Below, in pieces: positions 16,761 to 24,704 of a DNA stretch of 37,421 nucleotides. This stretch comes from Clostridium luticellarii (GTDB taxonomy: Bacteria; Bacillota; Clostridia; Clostridiales; Clostridiaceae). The notes below the pieces were generated by a model. That model worked only from the letters and a program-made list of their open reading frames with translations. It had not been told where the DNA came from and did not search any database. The stretch's first letter is position 1. Every line of letters starts with the position of its first letter. Both the position numbers and the translations under genes were made by a program. The stretch is from positions 1 to 37,421 of the forward strand of contig NZ_PVXP01000030.1 in NCBI RefSeq assembly GCF_002995845.1, written 5' to 3'.

Positions 16761-16880
16761 AACGATTTTTATTTTATTGTGTATTTATAAGTTTTATAAT
16801 ATATATAAGTATTTATTAACTGCATAAAATTTATTCAATTAAAGTTAAGGGGGTGTAGCTGCTTTGTTAGCAGTGTGTGT

Positions 16881-17432
16881 ATGAAATTTAAATATTGTCC
16901 TATATGTGGAGAAAAGTTAATGGAGAAATACAGCTGGGATGAGGGAGGGGTACCATATTGTCCTAAGGATGACATAATGTACTTTGATACTCCTACACCT
17001 TGTGTGATAGTTGCAGTAATAAATGAAGATAAGATATTGCTGTTAAAACAGAGTTATATATTTAAAAATTCCAAAGTGCTCTTATCCGGTTATGTAGCAA
17101 ATGGTGAGACTGTGGAAGAGACTGTACATAGAGAAGTGTTTGAAGAGTCGGGTCTTAAAATAAAGGATTTGAAATATTTGGGAAGCGAATATGTGGGCAG
17201 CAATAAAAAGGAAATAATAATGCTTACATTCATGGCAAAATATGATGGAGGAGATATAAAGAAGTCTTCTGAGGTGGAATGGGTAAATTGGAGTCATATA
17301 GAAAATGCATTGTGTGAAATGAGTGAAGATGAAGTCGGCAAAAGAATAGTTAGAAAGGTCTTAAAAGAGATAAATTATACTGGAGAAAAAGCTTATAGGT
17401 GCGATAATGATAGTTGCAATAGAAACGTTTAA
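16881..17432 (+). CDS. zinc-ribbon NUDIX hydrolase
   Basis: This 183-aa protein joins a short N-terminal zinc-ribbon-like part (C6-x2-C9 and C27) to a NUDIX domain. The box matches G-x5-E-x7-REVFEESGL exactly (GYVANGETVEETVHREVFEESGL region). Such enzymes cleave nucleoside diphosphate derivatives, some NADH. A Cys-rich tail (YRCDNDSCNRN) is unusual. I start at ATG 16881. The SD AAGGGGGTG is 25 bases upstream, but a hairpin (CTGCT 16859-16863, AGCAG 16869-16873) would shorten the effective distance to about 8 bases. A GTG at 16875 is the alternative. Confidence 0.85.
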   Translation: MKFKYCPICGEKLMEKYSWDEGGVPYCPKDDIMYFDTPTPCVIVAVINEDKILLLKQSYIFKNSKVLLSGYVANGETVEETVHREVFEESGLKIKDLKYLGSEYVGSNKKEIIMLTFMAKYDGGDIKKSSEVEWVNWSHIENALCEMSEDEVGKRIVRKVLKEINYTGEKAYRCDNDSCNRNV

Positions 17433-17492
17433 ATCATATAAATTAAAGCTTCTAGAGATAATTGTATTTAATTAAACAAGGGAGGGAAAAAG

Positions 17493-18176
17493 ATGGCTAA
17501 ATATATACCAGAAATAAAGGGAGTTCCTGAGAGACATATGATCAGAGTTCCTGAAATCATTAGAGAAGCAAGCGGTATAAGGATATTTGGCAAAAGACTT
17601 AAATCTCTATTGTTTACTACGGATGTTGCGATTATAAAAAATACCAATGCGGATGCCATTATTGCAGTATATCCATTTACGCCACAGCCTATTATAACTC
17701 AGGCAATCCTCTTATCCGCAGATATACCAGTGTTTTGTGGAGTTGGCGGAAAGATGGCAACCGGAAAGAGAGTTTTAAATTTAGCTTTGGATGCAGAATT
17801 TAAGGGTGCCATGGGAGTTGTGGTGAATAGTACTATCTCCAATGAAGTTATACGACAGATTAGAAATACTATAGATATACCCATAATAGTAACCATAGTA
17901 TCTGAATATGAAAACATAGAGGACAGAATAAAATCAGGAGCTACCATAATAAATGTGTCAGGATCTAAAAATACTATAAATATAGTAAAAAAGGTTAGAG
18001 AGGGATATCCTGATTTTCCCATAATAGCTACAGGAGGTCCTACAGAATCTGATATAAGGGATACTATACTGGCAGGGGCTAATGCTATAGCATTTACTCC
18101 ACCTACGTCAGCTGAAATTTTAAGTAAAATTATGCTTGAAAACAGGAAAAAATATGCTGAAGAAAAGGAGGAATAA
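17493..18176 (+). CDS. TIM-barrel-like protein of unknown function
   Basis: This 227-aa protein has the alternating strand/helix pattern of a TIM barrel. Seen are a glycine-rich loop VFCGVGGKMATGKRV (about 75-90), a VVNSTISNEVIRQI segment and a phosphate-loop-like IIATGGPTESDIRDTILAGANAI near the C-terminus. The last resembles the standard phosphate-binding site of ThiG, PdxS or tryptophan-pathway barrels. No exact family is recognised; databases often call such clostridial proteins 'hydrolase' without basis. The SD GGGAGGGAAAAAG precedes ATG. Its neighbours (NUDIX, EFR1) give no pathway. Confidence 0.8.
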   Translation: MAKYIPEIKGVPERHMIRVPEIIREASGIRIFGKRLKSLLFTTDVAIIKNTNADAIIAVYPFTPQPIITQAILLSADIPVFCGVGGKMATGKRVLNLALDAEFKGAMGVVVNSTISNEVIRQIRNTIDIPIIVTIVSEYENIEDRIKSGATIINVSGSKNTINIVKKVREGYPDFPIIATGGPTESDIRDTILAGANAIAFTPPTSAEILSKIMLENRKKYAEEKEE

Positions 18177-18223
18177 TTGTTTCCATCTTTTATATATCTG
18201 GGGGAAATGGAAATACGATTATC

Positions 18224-19015
18224 ATGAAGGGTGTTTTATATTATTTTAGTGGTACTGGTAATACTAAATGGGTAGCCGACAAGTTTAGAGAGAATTTTGC
18301 ACTTTATAATGTGAATATAGATTTAGTTAATATACAAAATATACGATCCGCAGAAGATGTTCAATTAGAAGGTTATGATTTTTTAATTATAGGCTCACCG
18401 GTATATGCTGAGTTTCCACCTAAAATTGTAATTGATTTTTTGAATAAGTTTTATGACATGAAAAAAGATATAAAATTAGTTGTTTATTCTACGCAAGCTG
18501 CGTCTTCAGCATCTGCACCGTGTGTTATGGCTAAGAGTTTGAGAAAGAAAGGATATATTGCATTAAGTCAAATCAGCATAAAAATGCCGAATAATAATTA
18601 TTTTTCTATAGGGAAGAAACCCGATGAAAATGAAATAAAAAAGATATTATTTGAGGCAAATGCAAAAGTAAAAAATACGGTAGAAAATTTTATGAATGGG
18701 GAATCTACCATAGAAACTACTTCATTTATCAGGCTGAAATTTAATAAACTGATTTATAATGTATTTAAGAATAGAATCCCTAAGTTGTCTCAGAATATAT
18801 CTTCTACAGAAGATTGCGGCAAATGTGGACTGTGCCTGAGAAACTGTCCTCAGGGTAACATAACCTTTGAAAGTGGACGTGCAATTTTTCACAGCAAGTG
18901 CATGTTGTGTTTAAGATGTATATATATATGTCCTAAAAATGCAGTGAGATATAAAAATAAAAAAATAGATCAAACTCAGAGGGATATAATAAAGTGTCTT
19001 GATTTAAATAAGTAA
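18224..19015 (+). CDS. flavodoxin-ferredoxin fusion (EFR1 family)
   Basis: This 263-aa protein fuses an N-terminal flavodoxin-like domain (FMN phosphate loop SGTGNT at 9-14) to a C-terminal two-cluster ferredoxin. The clusters are C198-x2-C201-x2-C204-x3-C208 and C226-x2-C229-x2-C232-x3-C236, each followed by P, the normal 2[4Fe-4S] pattern. It should pass electrons between an FMN and two iron-sulfur clusters in the cytosol. Partners are unknown. ATG 18224 is the family start (MKGVLYYFSGTGNT), but the GGGGGAAA upstream is rather far, about 17 bases. A strong terminator follows. Confidence 0.9.
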   Translation: MKGVLYYFSGTGNTKWVADKFRENFALYNVNIDLVNIQNIRSAEDVQLEGYDFLIIGSPVYAEFPPKIVIDFLNKFYDMKKDIKLVVYSTQAASSASAPCVMAKSLRKKGYIALSQISIKMPNNNYFSIGKKPDENEIKKILFEANAKVKNTVENFMNGESTIETTSFIRLKFNKLIYNVFKNRIPKLSQNISSTEDCGKCGLCLRNCPQGNITFESGRAIFHSKCMLCLRCIYICPKNAVRYKNKKIDQTQRDIIKCLDLNK

Positions 19016-19039
19016 GACTTTAAATTTTGTATTGAGCCC

Positions 19040-19079
19040 AAAGCTTCCAAATAATTTTAAAATTTTGGAGGCTTTTTTA
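19040..19079 (+). terminator. terminator of the EFR1 gene
   Basis: AAAGCTTCCAAA and TTTGGAGGCTTT form a near-perfect stem with AT-rich loop, running into T6. Confidence 0.85.
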
Positions 19080-19138
19080 GAATTAAATTTTTAATTGTGG
19101 AAATACTAAAAATACAATATTTTTCAGGAGTGAGTTTT

Positions 19139-19324
19139 ATGATTTCAATCCAGGATAAAATGATTGTTGCAGAGAATTGTAAAGAGTATAAGCCTAAAAA
19201 TTATATAGAGGGGCTGAAAGTGAGTTATCTTTCAAACAGCTGCAGCAATTGTGTGAATTTTGTAAATGAAAGGTGCAGTAAGAAATTGTTTGATGAAATT
19301 GAAGGAATAATAAATATGAATTAA
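19139..19324 (+). CDS. tiny Cys-rich protein A (paralogue of the next gene)
   Basis: This 61-aa protein has four Cys: C14, C35, C38 and C46. The start is ATG 19139, after CAGGAGTG; an upstream in-frame ATG (19097) has no SD. Its pattern C-x2-Y-x-P ... SY ... SC-x-NC-x-N ... C-x-K-x-L-x-D recurs in the following gene with the same C-x2-C-x7-C spacing. Four Cys in this arrangement fit a small metal site or disulfides. No known family was recognised. Only 28 bases separate it from protein B, so they are probably one operon. Confidence 0.7.
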   Translation: MISIQDKMIVAENCKEYKPKNYIEGLKVSYLSNSCSNCVNFVNERCSKKLFDEIEGIINMN

Positions 19325-19352
19325 ATTCAACAATGAAAGAAGGAATGTTTTT

Positions 19353-19547
19353 ATGGCAAGCAATGAAGAAATGAAGCATGTAGGGAGTTCATGTCCAGGA
19401 TATGAACCGGATGACTTTGGATTTAAATCCTATAGCAGTGATGCTGAACCTGACTATAGAAGCTGTACCAACTGCAGAAATCTAAAAGATGGAAAATGTG
19501 TAAAGAATCTTTATGATCAGGTACTGGCAGGGTTAGATCAGACTTAG
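19353..19547 (+). CDS. tiny Cys-rich protein B (paralogue of the preceding gene)
   Basis: This 64-aa acidic protein has Cys at 14, 38, 41 and 49, in the same order and nearly the same spacing as protein A. Shared landmarks are C-x2-Y-x-P, a central SY, SC-x-NC-x-N and C-x-K-x-L-x-D. It differs in charge (DD, DAEPD) and has a Gly-Phe stretch. SD AAGAAGGAA lies 8 bases before ATG. Function is unknown; it looks like a tandem duplicate that has diverged. No terminator is evident right after it. Confidence 0.7.
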   Translation: MASNEEMKHVGSSCPGYEPDDFGFKSYSSDAEPDYRSCTNCRNLKDGKCVKNLYDQVLAGLDQT

Positions 19548-19660
19548 TTTGTATTGATTCACTTGATTGTACGGTTTGAATATTGAATGTATTCTGATAT
19601 ATGATAAAAAATATGCAGTAAATATTGAAAAATAAATAATATAAATATTTGAAATAAGTG

Positions 19661-19689
19661 TTGACATATACAGAATTAAATCATATAAT
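19661..19689 (+). promoter_or_regulatory. sigma-A promoter of the serine operon
   Basis: TTGACA (19661-19666), a 17-base spacer and TATAAT (19684-19689) match the consensus exactly. The first T-box begins about 33 bases downstream. Confidence 0.85.
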
Positions 19690-19721
19690 AGTTAACAAAT
19701 AGAAGATAAATCAATAGCATC

Positions 19722-19943
19722 TTATGAAGAGAATAGTAGCATGAGTTAGATAAAAGAGAGTCAGTGGTTGGTGGAAACTGATGTCAATACTTTTGTGAAT
19801 CCATCTTGGAGGATTATTATGATGAATAATACGGAAAAACCGTTATTTCAAGTGAGAGGATTATATTGTATTTGATATAATCAATAAGGGTGGTAACGCG
19901 AGCCAATCGTCCCTAATGGGATTGAAGTGGCTCTTTTATTTTT
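19722..19943 (+). promoter_or_regulatory. T-box riboswitch 1, serine specifier
   Basis: Stem I begins GAAGAGAATAGTAGC with the AGTA strand of the S-turn. The opposite strand reads GTGAA followed by the specifier TCC (19800-19802), a Ser codon. GTTGGTGGAAACTGAT is the distal stem I loop. The T-box AGGGTGGTAACGCG (bulge TGGT, 19891-19894) precedes the terminator GAGCCA (19900-19905) / TGGCTC (19928-19933) with TTTTATTTTT. Uncharged tRNA-Ser would stabilise the antiterminator. The first of two. Confidence 0.93.
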
Positions 19944-19985
19944 GTACAAAAATGTTATACTTGAATGTAAAATTTAATATTATTT

Positions 19986-20201
19986 TATGAAGAGAATAGT
20001 AGCATAAGTCAGGTAAAAGAGAATCAGTGGTTGGTGGAAACTGATACCTATACTTTTGTGAATCCGTCTTGGAGAATTATTATGATGAATAATACGGAAA
20101 ACCGTTATATTAAATGAGAGAATTATACTTTTGTATAATTAATGAGGGTGGCAACGCGAGTCAATCGTCCCTAAGGGGATTGGTTGATTCTTTTATTTTA
20201 T
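19986..20201 (+). promoter_or_regulatory. T-box riboswitch 2, serine specifier
   Basis: A second complete T-box, very similar to the first through stem I and III. It has GAA followed by TCC at 20063-20065 and the T-box AGGGTGGCAACGCG with bulge TGGC (20149-20152). That bulge pairs fully with the GCCA end of tRNA-Ser, whereas copy 1 has TGGT and needs a G-U pair. The terminator is GAGTCAA (20158-20164) / TTGATTC (20184-20190) followed by TTTTATTTTA. The aminotransferase gene starts 70 bases later. Both elements must read through for expression. Confidence 0.93.
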
Positions 20202-20271
20202 AATTTTAACTTTAACAATGTATAACAGCACATTATTAAATAGATAAATATAAATTATTGGAGGTAAAAAA

Positions 20272-21342
20272 ATGCATAAAAAACTATTTATTCCAGGGCC
20301 GGTAGAAGTCAGAAAAGATGTTTTAGAGAAGATGGCAACACCAATGATAGGTCACAGGAGCAAAGAAGCTTCGGAACTTCAGAGAAATATCAGTAATAAA
20401 ATGAGACAGATATTTAATACAAAAGAGGAAATTTTACTTTCAACTTCCTCGGGGACAGGACTTCTAGAAGGTGCTGTAAGATGTAGTACGGCAAAAAGGG
20501 TAGCTATATTTTCTATAGGTGCATTTGGGAAGAGATGGTATGAAATTGCACAGTGCAATAATGTGCCGGCAGATTTGTTTGAGCAGGAGTGGGGAAAAGC
20601 TGTAAATGTGGAAGAAATTGATAAAGCTTTAGCCACAGGTAAATATGATTCACTTTGTGTAACTCACAATGAAACTTCTACAGGAGTTATGAATCCAGTA
20701 GAAGATATAGCACAGGTTATGAAAAAGTATCCTGAAATTGTATGGTGTTTGGACACAGTTAGTTCCATGGGTGGTACTGAGATAAAAGTGGATAAGCTTG
20801 GGGTGGATATATGCCTGACATCCAGCCAGAAAGCATTGGGACTTCCTCCGGGAATGGCAATATGTTCTTTCTCACAAAAAGCAGTGGAGAGGGCCAAAAA
20901 AGTAAAATTCAGGGGCTATTATTTAGATTTATTGTCTCTCTATAATTGTATTCAAAAAAGAGATTACCAATATCCTTCAACACCATCCATTTCACATATG
21001 TTTGCTATGGATTATCAGTTGGATAGAATATTGGAGGAAGGACTTGAGAATAGGTACAAGAGACATATAGAGATGGCTGAGTATGTGAGAAACTGGGCAA
21101 AAGAGTACTTTGAATTGTTTGCAGACGAGAGATATCTTTCCAATACCCTTACTAATATAAAAAACACCAGGAATATAAATGTGGCTCAGTTGAACAAGGA
21201 GCTAGGTGAAAGAGGATTCCAGATATCCAATGGTTATGGGAAATTAAAGGAGAAAGCTTTTAGAATAGCTCATATGGCTGATTTTGATCTTTCAGATATC
21301 AAGGAACTTTTAGATACTGTTAATTATATATTGAAATTATAA
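20272..21342 (+). CDS. class V aminotransferase, SerC-type (phosphoserine / serine-glyoxylate family)
   Basis: This 356-aa PLP enzyme of the alanine-glyoxylate / serine aminotransferase family starts KLFIPGPVEVR. The PLP lysine is K187 in SSQKALGLPPG, D161 in LDTVSS contacts the pyridine N, and STSSGTG (57-63) holds the phosphate. It should transaminate 3-phosphohydroxypyruvate to phosphoserine. The family also includes alanine-glyoxylate enzymes, but the serine T-boxes and following serA argue for the serine pathway. SD TTGGAGGT. First gene of a three-gene operon with serA and DUF1015. Confidence 0.9.
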   Translation: MHKKLFIPGPVEVRKDVLEKMATPMIGHRSKEASELQRNISNKMRQIFNTKEEILLSTSSGTGLLEGAVRCSTAKRVAIFSIGAFGKRWYEIAQCNNVPADLFEQEWGKAVNVEEIDKALATGKYDSLCVTHNETSTGVMNPVEDIAQVMKKYPEIVWCLDTVSSMGGTEIKVDKLGVDICLTSSQKALGLPPGMAICSFSQKAVERAKKVKFRGYYLDLLSLYNCIQKRDYQYPSTPSISHMFAMDYQLDRILEEGLENRYKRHIEMAEYVRNWAKEYFELFADERYLSNTLTNIKNTRNINVAQLNKELGERGFQISNGYGKLKEKAFRIAHMADFDLSDIKELLDTVNYILKL

Positions 21343-21359
21343 AATAGGGGGGCTTAAAA

Positions 21360-22289
21360 TTGATAAAAATATTGGTCAGTGATGGAATGGAAAAGAAAGC
21401 TTTTGACAAACTTGTTGCAAATGGATATATGGTTTTGGATAAACATTTTGAAGAAGAAGAGTTAAAGCAAAGAATAAAGGAATTTGACATCATAATAGTA
21501 AGATCTGCTACTAAAGTCAGGAAGCCACTTATAGATGAAGCTAAAAAAGGAAGATTGAAGCTCATAATAAGAGCCGGGGTTGGAGTAGATAATATAGATG
21601 TGGACTATGCAGTTCAAAATGGGATAATGGTTAAAAATACTCCTAATGCCAGCAGTGTTTCTGTTGCAGAGCTGACACTGGCACATATGTTCGCTATATC
21701 AAGGTACGTAAATATATCTAATGTGACCATGAGAAATGGGCAATGGGGAAAAAAGAAGTATAAAGGAGTAGAGTTATTTGGCAAGACCCTGGGACTTATA
21801 GGATTCGGAAGAATTGCAAAGGAAGTAGCAAAAAGGGCTTATGCTATGGGAATGAATATAATATATTATGATAAACTTGGTATGGCTAAAGGATACAATA
21901 ATTATGAATTTTGTGAGTTTGAAGAGTTGTTGAAGAAAGCAGATTATGTATCACTTCATATTCCTTTTGATAAAACACAGGGTGCAGTAATAGGTAAAGC
22001 GGAGCTTCAGATTATGAAAGATGGAGTTTATATAATAAATTGTGCAAGAGGCGGTGTGATAGACGAAAGAGCTTTGCTTGATGGATTGAATACTGGAAAA
22101 GTTGCAGGAGTTGGTCTGGATGTATTTGAAAATGAACCTGATCCTGACAGGGAACTTGTAGGTAATGAAAGGGTATCAGTTACACCTCATATAGGCGGTT
22201 CAACCGTTGAGGCACAGAAAAGAATAGGTGAAGAAATAGTAAATATAATTGAAAAATATTGTGTGGATGAAAATCTAGTCAATGTATAA
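21360..22289 (+). CDS. serA: D-3-phosphoglycerate dehydrogenase (short form)
   Basis: SerA oxidises 3-phosphoglycerate to 3-phosphohydroxypyruvate with NAD+, the first step of serine synthesis. The 309-aa protein has the Rossmann motif GLIGFGRIA (145-153) and the catalytic R230, E259 and H277 (in PHIGG). It lacks the C-terminal ACT domain of longer SerA proteins, so serine feedback inhibition is not expected; control is left to the T-boxes. The start is TTG 21360 after AGGGGGG, 17 bases after the aminotransferase stop. DUF1015 follows after 11 bases. Confidence 0.95.
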   Translation: MIKILVSDGMEKKAFDKLVANGYMVLDKHFEEEELKQRIKEFDIIIVRSATKVRKPLIDEAKKGRLKLIIRAGVGVDNIDVDYAVQNGIMVKNTPNASSVSVAELTLAHMFAISRYVNISNVTMRNGQWGKKKYKGVELFGKTLGLIGFGRIAKEVAKRAYAMGMNIIYYDKLGMAKGYNNYEFCEFEELLKKADYVSLHIPFDKTQGAVIGKAELQIMKDGVYIINCARGGVIDERALLDGLNTGKVAGVGLDVFENEPDPDRELVGNERVSVTPHIGGSTVEAQKRIGEEIVNIIEKYCVDENLVNV

Positions 22290-22300
22290 GGAGGTGCAAA

Positions 22301-23548
22301 ATGGCTATTCTAAAAGCATTCAAAGCAGTACGACCTAGGAAGGATATAGCCTGCAAGGTAGCTGAACTTCCCTACGATGTTATGAACAGTGAAGAGGCAC
22401 GGGAAATAGCTAAAGATAATATTTATTCTTTTCTTCATGTAGATAAAGCTGAAATTGATTTGGATAAAAATATAGATATCTACGATGGAAAAGTATATGA
22501 AAAAGCAAATGAAAATTTAAATAAGATGATAAAAGACAATATATTGGTACAGGATGAAAAAAACAACCTCTATATTTATAAATTGACTATGAACGGCAAA
22601 AGTCAAACGGGTGTAGTGGGATGTACTTCTGTAGATGAGTACCTGAATGATAAAATAAAAAAACATGAATATACCAGGAAGGATAAGGAACAAGACAGAA
22701 TAAATCATGTGGATATTTGTGATGCAAATACGGGACCGATTTTTTTGACATATAGGTATAACGATAAGATAAGCAGTATAATAAATAACTGGGTTAAAAA
22801 AGAGCCTGTATATGATTTTACTGCTGCTGATGGAGTGAAACATCAGGTGTGGGTTATAGAAGATGATGAGACGATAGAGAATATTTGTGAGCTGTTTAGA
22901 AAAGTGGATGCTTTGTATATAGCAGATGGACACCACAGGGCAGCATCTGCGGTGAAAGTTGCCATTAAAAGGAGAAGAGAAAATCCAAATTATTCTGGCA
23001 ACGAGGAATTTAATTTTTTCTTATCTGTACTTTTCCCTGATTCAGATTTGAATATTATTGATTATAACAGGGTTGTTAAAGATTTAAATGGACTTTCTGC
23101 TGAAAAATATATATCTGAAGTTTCTAAAAAATTTGATGTAGAGATATATAAAGGACAAGGACCATTCAAGCCTTCTCATAAGGGGACCTATGGTATGTAT
23201 ATGGGAAGGAAATGGTATAAACTCACTGCAAAGGAGGGAACCTACGATCCTGTTGATCCCGTTGAAAGACTGGATGTATCTATTCTTCAAAATAATTTAT
23301 TGGGGCCTATTTTGGGAATAGATGATCCACGCACAAATGACAGAATCAGTTTTGTAGGTGGCATAAGGGGGCTTGTTGAATTGGAGAAGAGAGTAGAAAG
23401 GGAAGATAAAGGAGTTGCTTTTTCAATGTACCCTACTACATTGGATGAACTGATGAGTATTGCGGATGCTGGAAAAGTAATGCCTCCTAAATCTACTTGG
23501 TTTGAACCTAAATTGAGAAGCGGATTGTTTGTTCATAAGTTAAAGTAA
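22301..23548 (+). CDS. DUF1015 family protein in the serine operon
   Basis: This 415-aa protein belongs to the uncharacterised DUF1015 family. Landmarks are the N-terminal KAVRPRK...ELPYDVMN, the HEYTRKDKEQDR segment, and YIADGHHRAASA (206-217). The C-terminal DVSILQNNLLGPILGI...ISFVGG block ends it. The DGHHR-x3-A motif recalls the phosphate-binding loop of the ParB/sulfiredoxin fold, which includes ADP- or ATP-using free serine kinases; this likeness is my inference. It starts 11 bases after serA with AAGGAGGTG, so it is translated with it. No serB is in the operon, making it a candidate for the missing phosphoserine step. Confidence 0.85.
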   Translation: MAILKAFKAVRPRKDIACKVAELPYDVMNSEEAREIAKDNIYSFLHVDKAEIDLDKNIDIYDGKVYEKANENLNKMIKDNILVQDEKNNLYIYKLTMNGKSQTGVVGCTSVDEYLNDKIKKHEYTRKDKEQDRINHVDICDANTGPIFLTYRYNDKISSIINNWVKKEPVYDFTAADGVKHQVWVIEDDETIENICELFRKVDALYIADGHHRAASAVKVAIKRRRENPNYSGNEEFNFFLSVLFPDSDLNIIDYNRVVKDLNGLSAEKYISEVSKKFDVEIYKGQGPFKPSHKGTYGMYMGRKWYKLTAKEGTYDPVDPVERLDVSILQNNLLGPILGIDDPRTNDRISFVGGIRGLVELEKRVEREDKGVAFSMYPTTLDELMSIADAGKVMPPKSTWFEPKLRSGLFVHKLK

Positions 23549-23577
23549 ATATCGATTTTTGAAGTTTATAGAAATAG

Positions 23578-23610
23578 AATCCCCGTGGGTTTACGGGGAT
23601 TTTGTGTTTT
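23578..23610 (+). terminator. terminator of the serine operon
   Basis: AATCCCCGT (23578-23586) and ACGGGGATT (23593-23601) form a 9-bp stem with loop GGGTTT, followed by TTGTGTTTT. Confidence 0.88.
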
Positions 23611-23693
23611 AAGGAAAATATTTGACCATGAATTTTATGGTATAATATATTTAATGTTTTTATTGTTATATTGTACAATTGGGAGCGATAGGA

Positions 23694-24635
23694 ATGCTGA
23701 AGGAACAACTTGTATCTATTGATTTGGTCAAAGGCAGCAATAATGAATATATAATAAGGGATAATCTAGGTATTACTATAGGAAGAATATTCATAATTGA
23801 AATTTCTAAAATGAATAAATATGGTGCATTTAGAATAAAATTTTATAAGTGGGGGGAGTGCAGTTACAGATTACTTAAAAATACACTTGAAAATTTTATA
23901 CAGTTGCTTGTCCGAAGAAATGATTTAAATAAAATAAACGTAGTAGCTCATGAAGATATAAATATACCGGCATTTACTGATCTGGGTTTTGAACTTGAAG
24001 GTATAATATCCAGAAGTATAAAAGTTGACTCTGAGTATAAGAATGAAATATTGTTCGGGCTGGATTTTGATAGAATTAAAGTGACAAATATAAATAGAGG
24101 ATTACATCTAAGAGGAAACAACATAATGCTATCTGTGTTGACTCCGGGAGATGCTTCGGATATGTTGAATTATTATGTAAAAAATCAGACCCATTTAAGT
24201 GAATATGAGCCGGATAGGGATGAAAGTTTTTATACATTGGAAATGCAAAAAAGAAATTTAAGTGAGAGCTATAAGCAGTTTTTAAGCGGTAAAAATGCTA
24301 ATTTTGGTATATATAAAGGTAAGAGGCTTATAGGGAAAATACAGATTTCAAATATAGTGATAGGAATATTTAAAAGTGCATTTATAGGATATTCTATAGA
24401 TAAAGATGAGCAAGGGAAGGGCTATATGAAAGAAGCATTAAGATTAGTTTTGGAGTATGCTTTTGACAAATTAGAATTACATAGAGTAGAAGCATCTACG
24501 TTGGTAGATAATATAAGATCCCAAAGAGTGCTTAAAAGCTGCGGCTTTAAGGAACTTGGATTGAATGAAAAATATTTGTTTATAAATGGGAAATGGAGAG
24601 ATCATATAACTTTTTATAAAATTAATCCTGCCTAA
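23694..24635 (+). CDS. two-domain GNAT acetyltransferase (RimJ/RimL-like C-terminus)
   Basis: This 313-aa protein has an N-terminal GNAT-like half (about 1-125), which lacks a clear acetyl-CoA loop, and a complete RimJ/RimL-type half (about 145-313). The latter shows IGYSIDKDEQGKGYMKEAL, the Q/R-x-x-G-x-G/A acetyl-CoA loop, and the HRVEASTLVDNIRSQRVLKSCGF block. Substrates could be a protein N-terminus, an amine or an antibiotic. The start is ATG 23694, 8 bases after GGGAG; an upstream TTG (23679) lies before the SD. It is alone, and a hairpin follows. Confidence 0.85.
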   Translation: MLKEQLVSIDLVKGSNNEYIIRDNLGITIGRIFIIEISKMNKYGAFRIKFYKWGECSYRLLKNTLENFIQLLVRRNDLNKINVVAHEDINIPAFTDLGFELEGIISRSIKVDSEYKNEILFGLDFDRIKVTNINRGLHLRGNNIMLSVLTPGDASDMLNYYVKNQTHLSEYEPDRDESFYTLEMQKRNLSESYKQFLSGKNANFGIYKGKRLIGKIQISNIVIGIFKSAFIGYSIDKDEQGKGYMKEALRLVLEYAFDKLELHRVEASTLVDNIRSQRVLKSCGFKELGLNEKYLFINGKWRDHITFYKINPA

Positions 24636-24670
24636 CGGAAAAAACATAAAGCTGAACTGAAATAAAATCA

Positions 24671-24695
24671 CCTCACTGTCTAGTTAGTGAGGCTT
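24671..24695. terminator. bidirectional terminator between the GNAT gene and galM
   Basis: CCTCACT (24671-24677) pairs with AGTGAGG (24686-24692). On the minus strand TGATTTTATTT follows; on plus the T tract is weak. It separates two convergent genes. Confidence 0.6.
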
Positions 24696-24704
24696 ACTTA
24701 TTCT

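Noticed and set aside
22517-22936. 139-codon minus-strand frame within the DUF1015 gene
   Set aside because: Antisense shadow of a conserved gene with a strong operon context; no RBS.
23622-23646. TTGACC...TATAAT as promoter of the GNAT gene
   Set aside because: The spacer is only 13 bases; a TTGACC-18-TATATT reading is possible but too weak to list.
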